Below are positions 39,701 through 51,195 of a stretch of DNA of 64,000 nucleotides, in pieces; position 1 is the first letter of the stretch, and every line of letters starts with the position of its first letter. The notes below the pieces were generated by a model. It saw only the letters and a program-made list of their open reading frames with translations, was not told the origin of the DNA and did no database searches. Source of the stretch: Ornithodoros turicata. Its lineage: Eukaryota > Arthropoda > Arachnida > Ixodida > Argasidae. The stretch spans positions 7,167,187 through 7,231,186 of the forward strand of contig NC_088206.1 of assembly GCF_037126465.1 (NCBI RefSeq), read 5' to 3'. Made by a program: the position numbers and the translations under genes.

Positions 39701-42367
39701 ATACCATGTACAAATAAAACGGGAAAGCAATCCAGATATGTCAGCATTATGCCACGATTATTTCCGTGTCTAAGAAAAATCCCGCAAGTGGAACCTTCAC
39801 AAAGCAAATCCCTCCCCCCCCCCCTTGAAAGCTCAGCAGCCCCCCCCCCCCCCCCAGCAGTGAATTTCTGGGGAAATCACTGGTATAGTCATCGTATGTC
39901 ATCGACTCCAGCGACCCGCATCGAGAGGAGGTCGCTAGGAGTCGACTCTGGAGCACCTCTAGTGGTGAACCCTTTAACGTCAGAACAGGAGTAGCTGTCA
40001 GTGGGATGATGTCACGAGAGCCGCGCTGCGGCATGTTCACCTACCAAGAGTCAACTCTCAAGTTCAATAAACGAACATATACTTGTCAACATGGCACATC
40101 ACAGCTCCGGCCATTCTTATTGGTAGTCATGGGCACGTGACCTCTCTTGCACTTCCTCCTTCCTCACTGGCGTAGACGTAGTAGACGCCTGCCGTAATGT
40201 CAGAGCCGCGTGCTTTCAATTACGTCTACCCCAGAGGACGTCGGCAGAGACACTAATCCTTATCTGAAAATTAAAATGCCGATACCGCGGATACCGCGCC
40301 TACCGCAGAGGCGCGCGGTTTTATCCGCACTTTATCAGCGCGATTTTCAAACCTATTTCTATCCGCGAACCACCATGCCGCGCGGATACCCACACGCACC
40401 TCTAATTCTAAGTCAACCTCTCTCAAAGATTCAGCACGCAAAATACAGATGTCGCCACATTACGTGCTTCCACGAACTTTCCGAAGCCACAAAACTTCAT
40501 AGTTTCGGATTCTCCAAGTAGATAACGTCACTGCGAGCTCTGGCGTCGGTCTCCCCAGCAACAACACGGGTCTCCACTCTCCATCCTACATTACAAGATC
40601 ACCAGCAGTTGTGGAGGCGGAGACGAAAAATTACATTCGAGGAGCAATGTTGCCAGACGCGTCGGTGTATTTGGGCATCGCGTGATTTCATATACCCCTC
40701 AAAATTAAAAATTATTTTAGATACTTGGTGAATTTGGTGAGGACACACGCGCAAAACGCGTAGATTGCAATGACAAATTCGGTAGGATTCTGAAGCAGCC
40801 ACCTGCTGGATAATTTCTCGGTCGTAGATAGTGTATTGTTTCTCCTCGTATGTTTCTATCGCTTTTTGTCGCTGTATGTCTATTTGTTTCCACTAGTGCA
40901 ACAGCACATTAATATTAACTAAAGAGCACTGAAATAACATTCAGGAAGACATTACTGCAACTGTGTTACGCCTTTTTTTTTTTAGATAGGCTGCAAAATA
41001 AGAAATAACCAATTTAGACATTTACGGATTTAAAGTTACTATCTATATGAGCTTTTACACTGCACGAATGTCACTGCCCTTCTTGCATGCTACGTACTGC
41101 CTTATTCTGCCTGCTTCAAATTTAGTCGCTCACCGCTGGATACAACAGACCAAGCCTATAGTGGCCATAAAATGATTTTTGCGAATTCCGAGTACTCTAC
41201 CGGGAACGATTCCCACGATCCCTCACTAGCATAAACACATCTACTTTTAACCGTATTCAGTGCACCGGAGGCGCGGTTGCCACGCAAAAAAATAGCGGGG
41301 GCGTGCCGCCGGATATCGTCCTTCGAAGCGGGCTTACGTCATCAACATCCAGTCCTCTCAGCCAGTAGGTGATGTCGGTTTCGCCGATTTGTGACGTAAG
41401 CGCTCCGTCGTCTGCTACTTCCGGGGCAAATTCCGCTTGCTATCGCAACCGCGTGTGGGTACGGTATATCATGTTCCTGTTAGGAAACAAAACAGACGCT
41501 AGAAAAGGATGGTCTTTGTACATTTACATGCACAAATAGCATAGCAAAGGGTCGTAGCTTATCCCACGTGCAGTAGAGGCCAGAAAAAATGAAGAAACGA
41601 ACTAGAAAGAAAGAAGTCACTGAACCTGGCCGACAGACTCTGACTGAAGCGACGGCAGACTTTGAACGTGATGTGTGTACAGCAATTTTTGCAACGAAAA
41701 TTTCGCGAGCGGTGATTTAGAAATCTCTGAAACTACGTAAAGTGATGACTTGTGGAGGACATGTATGGTGTGTAACATTTGTAAAAATGCGCATATTGCC
41801 TCACCTTTACAAAATCAAGCAATGACCACTCAACAAACCCGGACATTTGTGCCGAGTATTTTCCGTAACAACTGTTAGTCTCGACAGCCGGCTTCAAATT
41901 TTTCGTGTATATAGACAACATTCATTAGATTGTTCGAGAAGCATGCTCCCTTACAATATTTGCTAGGAGCCGGATGCAGATTTTCGGCGGAAAGTATTCG
42001 CTAAATTTTGTGCATTTAAATACGTCTCTAAATCTAAATATCCATCTAAATATTCTCCATTACATAGAATGGTGTGAAAGAGGCAGGTAATTCATAATTG
42101 AATTTTTTTATACGTTTAGTCAATGCAGCGGAAGGCAAACGGAAATTATGAGATTAGAACATTTCCAGTGTCTTTTTGGTTATCTAATGCTAGCATGTTG
42201 CTTTGCAGAATATAAATGACGCGGAACCACGTTGTATCGTAGCAGCACACACACTACCGGACTACGTGGGTGCATGGTTTCGGTTTCGGTTTGGACAACA
42301 AACGACGCATCTGCCGTCGAAATGAGTGTTGGCGAAACGCAAATTGTCAGCGACGCAGGAAGAGATT
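36741..42367. other. Long stretch without a confident gene
   Basis: It contains C-runs at 39258, 39815 and 39840 that look like the cores of C-rich MITEs, and a repeat at 37607-37745 shared with 45813-45935. Forward frames at 37829-38065 and 39383-39994 (203 codons) are open but show no domain. CRE-like tgacgta and CCAAT motifs occur near 37690, 38095 and 41390, which would fit promoters, but no transcript is supported. Confidence 0.3.
37607..37745. repeat. Interspersed repeat shared with UBE2N intron 4
   Basis: gccgcatgggcagccacagg, agcctgt-ttgaaatc and agtgagaggagg recur at 45836-45935. A following block (aggccttctgcatctaggtg) present next to the second copy is here displaced to 38298, as if about 550 bp had been inserted between. 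Confidence 0.5.
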
Positions 42368-42517
42368 ATGAGACACACACAGAGTCTAGAAACCGTTCTG
42401 CACGCAGCAACTCCCAAAAGGCCACCGACAGGGACATTTTCTGACGAAGCAGCAGCTCAGATAGGAAATCGTGCTCCGGTAACCATGCCGACAATCAACG
42501 GCTACATTACACTTCCG
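42368..42517 (+). CDS. Possible first coding exon of an unknown gene
   Basis: An ATG in good context (att-ATG-a) opens a 50-codon frame that ends exactly at a consensus donor (CTTCCG/GTAAGC) in phase 0. The encoded stretch (MRHTQSLETVLHAATPKRPP, later NRAPVTMPTINGYITLP) reads like protein rather than random sequence, though I recognise no family. The frame is closed by TGA shortly upstream, so this would be the first coding exon. The next exon was not found; a later acceptor (ctgtttgcag near 43140) is in the wrong phase for the following open frame. Confidence 0.3.
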
Positions 42518-42654
42518 GTAAGCTTCTGTGTCAACGATTAGACACGCTTAGCTCCAAGTAAAATTAAAACATATTTCATGAGGGAGTGGTGGTGATGGCG
42601 AGAGGGCTTGCCATTGTCATGACGAAGGTGGTGGTGGTGCTCGTGAAAGGGCAA

Positions 42655-42760
42655 GCCGTTGTCGGCCTCACAGAGATGGGCAACGTCACGACTGACGCCC
42701 TGGGGAAATGTGCGTCTTGGGCCGACTTCTAAGGGAACTGTGCCGACTGCCGACAGTGAC
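42655..42760 (+). mobile_element. SINE fragment
   Basis: gggcaacgtcacgact, atgtgcgtct-gggccgac and tctaagggaactgtgccg match 32750-32820. The tRNA-like head is missing. Confidence 0.5.
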
Positions 42761-43660
42761 GAAATTCGCAAGATTGCCTTCAAAGTTTGCAAAAGACCGT
42801 CCGCCAATCGGAGACATCCCCTGTGTTTGACGTCACGACCAGTTCGCCGTTCGCCTCACAGGCGGGTCGTAGCTGCCGCCGTTTATGGCCGTGGTGAATA
42901 TCGTATATTTTCGCTGTTTGAACGATTTTCAATTTCATATTTCACAGGTTGAATGCTTTACCACGGGGGAACAAATTGAAAATGGTCGTAGGCTTGTCAA
43001 ATGTCCTTTCAAGGTCTATTTAATTTGAGAAACTTTGTCTCAATGAAAGAATATTATTTCATGTACTGGGTTGTGTGAAATTATGAATAACAGGAAAGGT
43101 ACTGGCATTTTTTTCTATAGAGTAGATATACTGTTTGCAGTAATGAAATTTTATCGAACGTCTATTGTTCTGGAAGCAAGAGGGCTGCCTGATGACACAC
43201 GATGTGAATTATGCATGATTGCATTCATTGAAGCACCTCATCTGGCTACTACAGAGTCTAACATGACAGCGATGTCACCCTCCTCTTAAGGCCACTCCGA
43301 TAGCTTACTTAGCGCACACGGTTTAGAAGGCATCATTCAAAAGCACACACAGTAGCTGTCCTCTGTCTCTCCAATTTGGGGATTTTCCTAGCACTCCCCA
43401 CCTCCCAAAAAATATGTGCCCAAAAGGCAGAAAAAAGAAGGCAGGATCGTCATGTTCCCACATCTATATTCCTCCGGTTGGTTCACAGTGCCGATACAGA
43501 CTGAGATCCACGGATGACAATGTGTTTCTTTTGTGTTGAAACTCGGTAAACAAAACAACATTCACCTTGTTCTCCAATAGCGAATCACAAATGACCTAAA
43601 AAACGGAGGCTGAAAAAATGGTGCAGTGCCATTATGCTTCTCAAAAAGAAACAATAAAAA

Positions 43661-43666
43661 TTTATT
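43661..43666 (-). terminator. Poly(A) signal AATAAA for UBE2N
   Basis: Reverse-strand AATAAA about 306 bp past the UBE2N stop. It is the nearest canonical signal downstream and gives a compact 3' UTR. Confidence 0.5.
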
Positions 43667-43971
43667 GGAAATCTGTACAAGACCAATACAGTAATATCCT
43701 AGTGACAGCCTCAGGCAGTTTGGTGGCAACAACCAAATCATCGGGACAAAAATGGCAGGTATGTACAAGGCTCTGTGTCTAGTGCACGAGTGCAAAAAGA
43801 AAGTCAATGACGTTATTATTATAGTAATGTACACTTTTGGACATTCTACCAACGTAGTCCTGCTGGTATCACCACATTTTCCCAGTTTGTTGGCGGTGAC
43901 AGTCATGGTGGTCGTAGCGATACTTCACATTAGCCGCTGAAAACACACTCCAAACCGCCTTGTTTTTCTTC

Positions 43972-46900
43972 TCAGGCATTCATGGCATATAGTCTAGTCC
44001 ATTCTCGTGCTGAAAAGAGAGGATTTAGGAGTAATTAGCGAACTAGTGTAAAAGCGGAAATTTTCACGAGGACTTAAAGCAGCACAGAAGTCATTTTTAA
44101 CACCGAGTTTTCTTCCTATAACACTGTTAAGTTTGCCAGTAAGATGCACCATGCGAAGTAATTTACACCACAGAGTCATAATTATCGCGGAAGTTGAATT
44201 TAAAATACGCCGCAAAAAGCGACCGTGCGCAACGGTGGTGAAGAGCAGTACCGGCCTGTGGTCTGCCTGGAACCTCGCGCTGACGCTATAAGGAGAACGC
44301 TCCCTGATTGGCCTAGAGAAATGTTGTCTGCTACTCCGCTGTCGTCCGCTACTCGGCTGTTCGGGGTTCTGATAAAGCCTTTCTCCTTGCTCGGTAATGC
44401 TTCGGCCGCTCCTTCTACCCCCAATTCTCCGGGAAAACTGGCAAAACAGGTTTACGGCAGCAAAGGGACAATGCGCTGACCCCCACTGACCGGCAAACCA
44501 GAACGAGTCTCCTTATGCCGTCATCGGTGATGTGCCATCACACCTCCTCATCCTCATTATAGCTGGAGTGGCGAGTTAAGGGTGAAGGCGCGAAGCTACG
44601 TTTATGCGAGTTTTTTTTCTGGGAAACAAATTGCACACATCAAAACCTTTCGCGCTACTCGGTATAATGACACACACACTTTCATCAGATGTCTTGACCT
44701 GAAATTGTTTTGGATGAGTTGTTATTCTCACCAATTAGTCCTCATCAGACATTTCTGTAATTGAAACGCCACTTAATATCAATAGTGTATTCGCATACTG
44801 TATTGCTTGGCATTGCAGATACCTGCTCTCACAAAAACCAGCACGCATGTCATTGCCGCAGGAACCTGCAAAATTAAGGTTCGGCAAAATTTTCCCAAAA
44901 TGCACTTCCACACAAATTCGCGAAATCATCATCAGGGAGATCATAGGGGCAGAAACGATGGCAGCTTTCGGAACTCCCTGTGTCAGCACCCATTCTGTCG
45001 CACTGCCCAATAAGCAACTAGCTTTCCTTAGGTCTTGAAATGGTTAGTTATCACAACTTTTACTGTTATATATACATGGTTCCCACTGAATTATGCTCCC
45101 ACTGCTCCATGAAACTTCAGTCGCCAGTGAGCTGTTTGTGTCGCCGTCACTGGTGTGGATGCAATGAGTGGGACAATGACAAGTGCGAAGGGTGCATATT
45201 TACTACGTGCTGAAATAATGTGGACACTTCAAGTATTTCATTGTTGTGTCACTGGTGTGGATGTGATGAGGGAAACAATTCCTCGAGTTCGAGGAATAAG
45301 CACAGGGACAAGGAAATCTTAACAGTGAAACGTGCAAACGACGTTGTGGTCATAACCCTTTCAACTACCACAGCATTGCAAAGTGCAATAATTTCATTGT
45401 GTGAATCTGTGAACTATGTTGACACCCACTTTAGTGGTTTGGCGGTGGGAGCCCTGCCTCAATTTTTAGTGACCATGGGTCAGACTGACTTCGAAACCAA
45501 TCAAACCAGAACACACACTGCAGATTTTTCCAGCAGCTGGAGAGTCGACATGTCTTCCATAGATGGATATCGCATTAATCTACATCCTTTCTAGTGTAAC
45601 ATGCATAACAGTAGACAATGTTGACACGCACGAAATGTAAATTGCTGAGTACTTCGCTTGCAGTCAACCTCCACTGAGTGCAGGATTCTAGTGTTCAGCA
45701 GTTTTGGAGGAGTTTGACCAACACCACTTAGGAACGAAGCCTGATCGCTATTAAACAACACGATGTAACAGTGAAGAGACAGCCAATGGCAACCGTGCTT
45801 CTGCGGCAGCAGCCACGGAGAAGAGCTGCCACGAGCCGCATGGGTAGCCACAAGAAGCCTGTTTTGAAATCATCTATTGGCTGACATCCTGACTTTACAC
45901 GTCCACCTTTCGAAACAGTGAGAGGAGGCATTACGCAGGCCTTCTGTACCTGGGTGGCGTTGCTTTGACCCACCTGTCCTGATGGCTTCTGCTTCGTTCA
46001 CCTTCCACTGCTCAGCTACGTCATTTGCTAAAGGGTCGTCGGGATTTGGAGCACTGAGCAGAGCCTGAATTGAGAGGAGCACCGTTCGGATTTGCAGTGC
46101 CGGACTCCACTTGTCTGCAACAGAGGAATGAAGAGTTACCCATCCCAGCTACACATGGTAACTACATGCGAGGCTTAAAACTGTAGTCCCGTTAAACGTG
46201 AGGAAAACAAACCTAGTCCTTCAGCTCTCAAAATATTACTGCTCCGCAGATAGGATGGCTGGACACCAGAGAGGTCACACTCCCTCCAGCGGCAGAATGT
46301 GCGCAACCCTACGGATGGTGGCACTGAAGTATTTTTCCTGGCACGCTATTGCGTCCCCTTATTTCCAGCGGGTGCATGTAGTTGACGGACTAGATTTCTT
46401 TTTCTTCTAAAGTTGAACACGACTACGGGTGAATGTGTCGCCTACTCACCTTTCAAGATATCCAAACAGATACGTCCTAGCTTGTCAATATTTGGATGGT
46501 ATATTTTTGTCATGAACCGTACCTTGGGAGCAGACATTGGATATTCTTCAGGGAGAAAAAGCTCTAGCTTGAAAACACCGCCTTCAAATGGAGACTGGAA
46601 TTGCAAGGGACGAAATCAAGAACGATGAAGGACAGCTTCATACTTCCATGTGAGGGGCACATGTGCATCAAGTATTTGAAGTAATGACATGAACATAAAC
46701 TAATATCATTCCTATGCTTGCTCTTCTCAAAGTCCATGGTCAGACATATTAAGAACCTATATGGTACTGTCATCAGAGGTCATGCGGCAACGCTCCCCTT
46801 GCTGACTGCTTGGAGTTGCTGGAGGTTGCCCCTGTCGGCAGACTGCCAGCAACTCGAAAATTGCTCATACTCGCAGGCAAAAGTTGCCCCGTGTGCACGC

Positions 46901-47762
46901 TGCCACAGTGACTGAAGAACGTTCAAGCGTAAGATCCTTAGTACAAAAAAGAATTTGAACCACCCGTCAGAAGGAGTAGGTATATGCTGCCTGCTTCGTC
47001 AAAACAGGAAACCATGGGCAACATCACTTAAGCGCTGTGTCTGCAGTACTGCTTAGTTTCGATACTGCAGCCTCTTGAGCTGTGTTGTTAGTTACATTTC
47101 ATTTAGCGCAACGTGTGTGAATCGTCACAGCGATCGAACCTCCCATACAAAACACATGCCATCCTCATTACATAAGCATGAAGCTGCAGTGATACTAACC
47201 CCTTCAGGTCCTGCAACGACGACGTGAAAATACCTAGCATTGCTCTCATCTGGTATTGCACTAATCCCCGGTACGGGTTCGGCCATCAGACGCTGAGTTT
47301 CCTTGTAGAGAACAGAGAACGCAGCATATGAATCATACACACAAGGATCCATTGTAATACACAAGAGGAATGAATCGAGGACGCTCAAGGAGTAACCGAA
47401 AGTCGAATTCCGGCTCTAAGAAGTCGACTATGACCCAAAGATGGGGCACCCCCGCCCCACTACGGGAACAGTTCATACTTCTAAGGTAAGGAGAGATCCA
47501 CGCGTATGTCGACGTCCCTTAAAGGCAGGGGTTACCCCTGCAGCACAAACGGCTTTCATTCATCGTAATTTTGGGGTGTTGCACGATATAACTCTGCCGG
47601 CTTATCATACGCCAAGCCTAATGTCAACGTCATGTTCACCCATCAACATAGAGGACGGGAATACATTTTCTGGACGTTGTTTATGATGGGATAAATCTGT
47701 TTCGTGGCACGTATAAAGTTGCCACTGCTTACCTTAATAATTCTCCTCGGTAATGCGGCCAT
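43972..47762 (-). CDS. UBE2N: Ubiquitin-conjugating enzyme E2 N (Ubc13/bendless), five coding exons
   Basis: Coding exons, 5' to 3' on the reverse strand: 47733-47762, 47200-47301, 46450-46594, 45974-46114, 43972-44009. Total 456 nt, 151 aa plus stop (human 152). All borders are GT-AG; the last two introns are phase 1. The protein starts [15 protein letters not shown] and has [42 protein letters not shown] and the E2 active site [15 protein letters not shown] with its catalytic Cys near residue 86. The end is [20 protein letters not shown]2N pairs with a UEV protein to build Lys63-linked ubiquitin chains in NF-kB/IMD signalling and DNA damage tolerance. The Met in the canonical MTKIYHPN, which helps recognise E3 RING domains, is kept. 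UBE2W lies upstream on the same strand. Intron 4 holds an interspersed repeat and a Cys-rich relic. Confidence 0.96.
44135..44720. repeat. Interspersed repeat in UBE2N intron 4
   Basis: Longer copy of the repeat at 27585-27965; it has an extra ~200 bp (44190-44405). Both copies end near ctttcatcag then gtctt. No coding capacity. Confidence 0.6.
45121..45594 (+). other. Cys-rich relic in UBE2N intron 4
   Basis: Two forward-strand blocks repeat the motif [10 protein letters not shown] and [13 protein letters not shown] (45150 and 45240), separated by a TGA, followed by a 110-codon open stretch to 45594. Two copies of CHWCGC so close together suggest decayed coding sequence, perhaps a transposon or gene fragment. 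No family is recognised, and no splice sites are assigned. Confidence 0.25.
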
Positions 47763-49193
47763 TATTTTAAAATACACTCGTGTCTAAACCGGGCACAAAG
47801 AAAATATGCCAGCCAAACAGGCCTGTTTCAGTTCAGCGTTTGGCAGAATGCCCCCAGAGGGCGAACACTCACTTTTTTTTTTTTCTGCAGCGACATCTAT
47901 GTCTTGGTTGAAACTTGTCGAAGTTTGACAAGGCTATGCGCTACGCTGGACGGCGGCTGCTAGCAAGTGCACGCTTCACCATGCACTTTCTGAACTAGTG
48001 CAAAGTGCATACGGTGGCCCTGCATTCGATTCAGTGGAGGTGTAGCCTTTGCATAACACTCGACCATTCGGTTGAAAAAAAATGCAGCACGAGTGCACAT
48101 GCGAAAAGGCTGCACATTCTCTGACGTCCGTGCACCGTGGAGCAGACGACTGTCGTTTTCGGGGAAGCTGCAGTGCAGACGTTTCTATTCGATTGCCCTC
48201 AGTGTACTCAGAGACTTTAGTGAACTTTGCACGAGAGCAGCACACTTCGTTTTCGTTTACACTCCTTTACGTTCACTTCAGGTCGCAGCACAGTTTTAGA
48301 GTTTCGAGAGGTGGTGGTGGTGGTGCCTTGTATTGTAAATTTGATGCGCAGTAACGAATCACTGCAGAGCAAAACTATTTTGCATACAGTGATGCCTAAT
48401 GAGATAGGGTTTCGAGCCACGTGTTAAATGTCACATCATCACAGACATGGGGAAAATTACTTTGTAATGGAAATTTTGTGACGTACTACCATTACTCGTT
48501 TCTTTTGCATGGTATAGGTAACGCGTTACTAATGCCATTACCTTGCCAGAAAACTTCATGGGAACCACTCGTTCAGCTGAAGCAGATGACGAAATGGCGG
48601 TGTTGTGTTGTAGAAACCTCTTCCTGATTGTGGTGTAGCTACCTAGGGATTCCATGCTGGCAGAAGGCATGAGACACCACCACTCCACTTTGAAGGCGGC
48701 ATCATCTGAGGACACCTCCTCATATTTTTGTCAGTGACCTTTTACACAGTGCAAGTCCAAAACAGCCAATCCTTTGGTCACTTGTTCAAGGCATAGAGGC
48801 TATCTCAAGTTCCATGAGGTTTTTTGGCGTAGAATGTTTTTTATAGATTATAAATTAATTTAACACTGCACCAAACCACAATGCTAAAGCCTTCCATGAA
48901 ACTAACATCAACTAGCAGAAAGGCATCAAAAGGGGAGGAGGGAAAAATGGTTTAGAATCCAACAGCTAACAACGTTGACAACAAGCAAAATTCATGGCTA
49001 CCCGATAGCCTCATACCGTTGCCAGATGGCAAGAGAAAAAGCTGATGGGAAGATTAAATCACTGGTTAAATAGAGAGGGAAAAAGAAAAGCCTACCACAA
49101 CTTGCACTCACCTCTACTTGCTGACTACTCATAGATGGCAAAAAAATTGGACAAACAGCACAGAACTGCAAAAAAATGCGTAACAAATGGTGG
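47763..49193. other. UBE2N upstream region and UBE2W-UBE2N spacer
   Basis: The UBE2N 5' UTR and promoter should lie just above 47763; no TATA box or initiator can be assigned with confidence. A fragment of the TAACGCGTTACT MITE family is visible around 48460-48560. No other gene is seen. Confidence 0.35.
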
Positions 49194-49199
49194 TTTATT
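49194..49199 (-). terminator. Candidate poly(A) signal AATAAA for UBE2W
   Basis: Reverse-strand AATAAA about 2 kb past the UBE2W stop. A nearer ATTAAA lies around 49829. UBE2W genes often have long 3' UTRs, so either may be used. Confidence 0.3.
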
Positions 49200-49544
49200 T
49201 ATGTTCTACATGCTTCTAGCAATGCAACCGGCATTCATGTGTGAACGAATGCTATGACACACATGACTCAGAAAAGGTGGTACAGCATTTTTCCTGTCAA
49301 ATGTACAGGCATACATAGAAAGTGATCCAGAGTCCAAATTCTTCTCCAAATAAATCAATGGAAGATAAGGAATTTATGTGAAGTGTCAAACTTAACAGCA
49401 TCGCAACAGCTGCTCATGCACTGCTCCTGCTTCACCAAAAACCAAAATAAATACTGCGAGCAAGAGAAAAAATACATCATGGACTTATGTATATGAGAAC
49501 AAAGACACCAGTTAATGAGGATTAGCACTTTCGGTTAAAAATAC

Positions 49545-49790
49545 CGGCCTTGGTGGACCAGTTCGTACTGTGTCCGCCGTATTTGATCTCGCGGATGCCG
49601 GTTCGATCCCGGTCGAGCATGTCAGCAACTTGGTACAAGTCGTTTAGATATGCAGTCTTCCGCGAGGGACTTCAAATATGGTGCGCCGTGCGTTGAGCTT
49701 TCAGCCCACGTTAGAGGACCCTCAGGTTGGCAAAATTAATCCGCAGATCAACTGCGTTGTCGTGATGAACTATCTCGTAAAAATATAGTT
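49545..49790 (+). mobile_element. tRNA-derived SINE in the UBE2W 3' region
   Basis: Starts ccggccttggtggaccagtt and has a B-box-like ggttcgatcccggtcgagc about 45 bp in, followed by a ~170-bp unrelated body. Short similar flanks (gttaaaaatac and gtaaaaatata) could be the target duplication. The A-box is weak, so it is not a tRNA gene. Confidence 0.6.
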
Positions 49791-51195
49791 TACTTGAGAT
49801 GAACCCGGTAACATTATGCAAAGGTTATATTTAATTATTCTTCCAAGATTGCCATAGCATTTTGCAACTAAGTTTTTCACACTGCCACATTGTAGCAGAA
49901 ATGCCAGTTGCTTTCTGTAAACAAAAACTCAATCACATCACATAAAGGTCTGACTAGAATATACAGGAAGCCACCACAAACTCCAACGGTTCTTTTATGT
50001 ACATAACATCGACAGCACATCTCCCTTGAATAGGTTACGCTCTAGTTACGCTTTTCGTCAGCTGGAAGTTCCTTGTGCGAATTACCAACTCCCTGCGCTG
50101 GACAGGGCAGCTTAAGTATTGCACTTCCCACCTCGTCTAAAAATGTGTGCATGTACACGATACAGGCAAGCTTTTCTGAGGGAAGTCGGTTAATTACAAG
50201 CGAGGCTATACCAGTCGTAAGCAGCATAGAAGACGACTCTCTGAGGTCTTTTAGCTGCGATGGAAAAAGGTGAAAGATTGCATAAACAATGCGGATGATT
50301 ATTTGTGCAGTAAAAGCAAAGGTACTGGGATGTAACCCACAATGTTCTGTACACTTCGGCGTGCCCTGCTAGAAAAAAAAAAAAAAAAAATCCCTTCAAG
50401 GGATGTTTGTCCAATAAAAAGGGCACACGAAATTAAGAGAGAGGCAGAATGCTAGTGGCGTTTGAATGGAACAGATAAATTAAAAACACGTGCAGCAGTG
50501 TGACTCGGCTGATGAAAGGGGAGGGGGGGCAATATACGAATTCCTACCTAGGTATAGTGCCAAAGGACTACGTATTACAGGGAATGTTTGGGGACGACTT
50601 AACAAAGTACTCCCCACATGTGAAAAGCTTCCAGAAACAATAACAACACACATACTGTGCTTCTTTTTTTTTGAACTGTGCTGCACGTCAGAGCAGAGGG
50701 ATTTGAAATGCCTACACGCTATCACAGAACCTCCATGCAAACCCAGCATTGCAAAACATAAATTTCATCTTGTTCCATAAAACTACAGTTTCAAAAAAAA
50801 AAAAAAAAAGAAACTTTCAGACTAAAAAATGCCTACCAGGTCAGTTACATAAAAAAAAAAAGTAAGCTGTAGCGCTACCTACAGGGCCACCTCAAATTTA
50901 ATGCTACACAGCTGTAAAAAAAAAAAAAAAAAAAATTCACAGCCCCCACTGTACAGCAGGTGGGAAAGCATGCTTTTGCAAGAATGTTTGCACAGAGAGC
51001 TTTGACACGATTTTCCCAATCGCGGTGAGCTTATGTCATGTTCCTGTCCTGTACAAGCAACCCCGAAAGAACTGCGTATCAAGTTCTGGTGAGCGACGTT
51101 TAGGACAGTCTGCCAGTTCGCCCGTAAGACAACGCAGTGCAGTGTGTGAGGCATGATGGAACAATGTTAAACATGAGGCTACTTGGCATCCAACA

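Noticed and set aside
39383..39994. Forward 203-codon open frame
   Set aside because: It ends in translated C-runs from MITE cores and has no recognisable domain or splice context.
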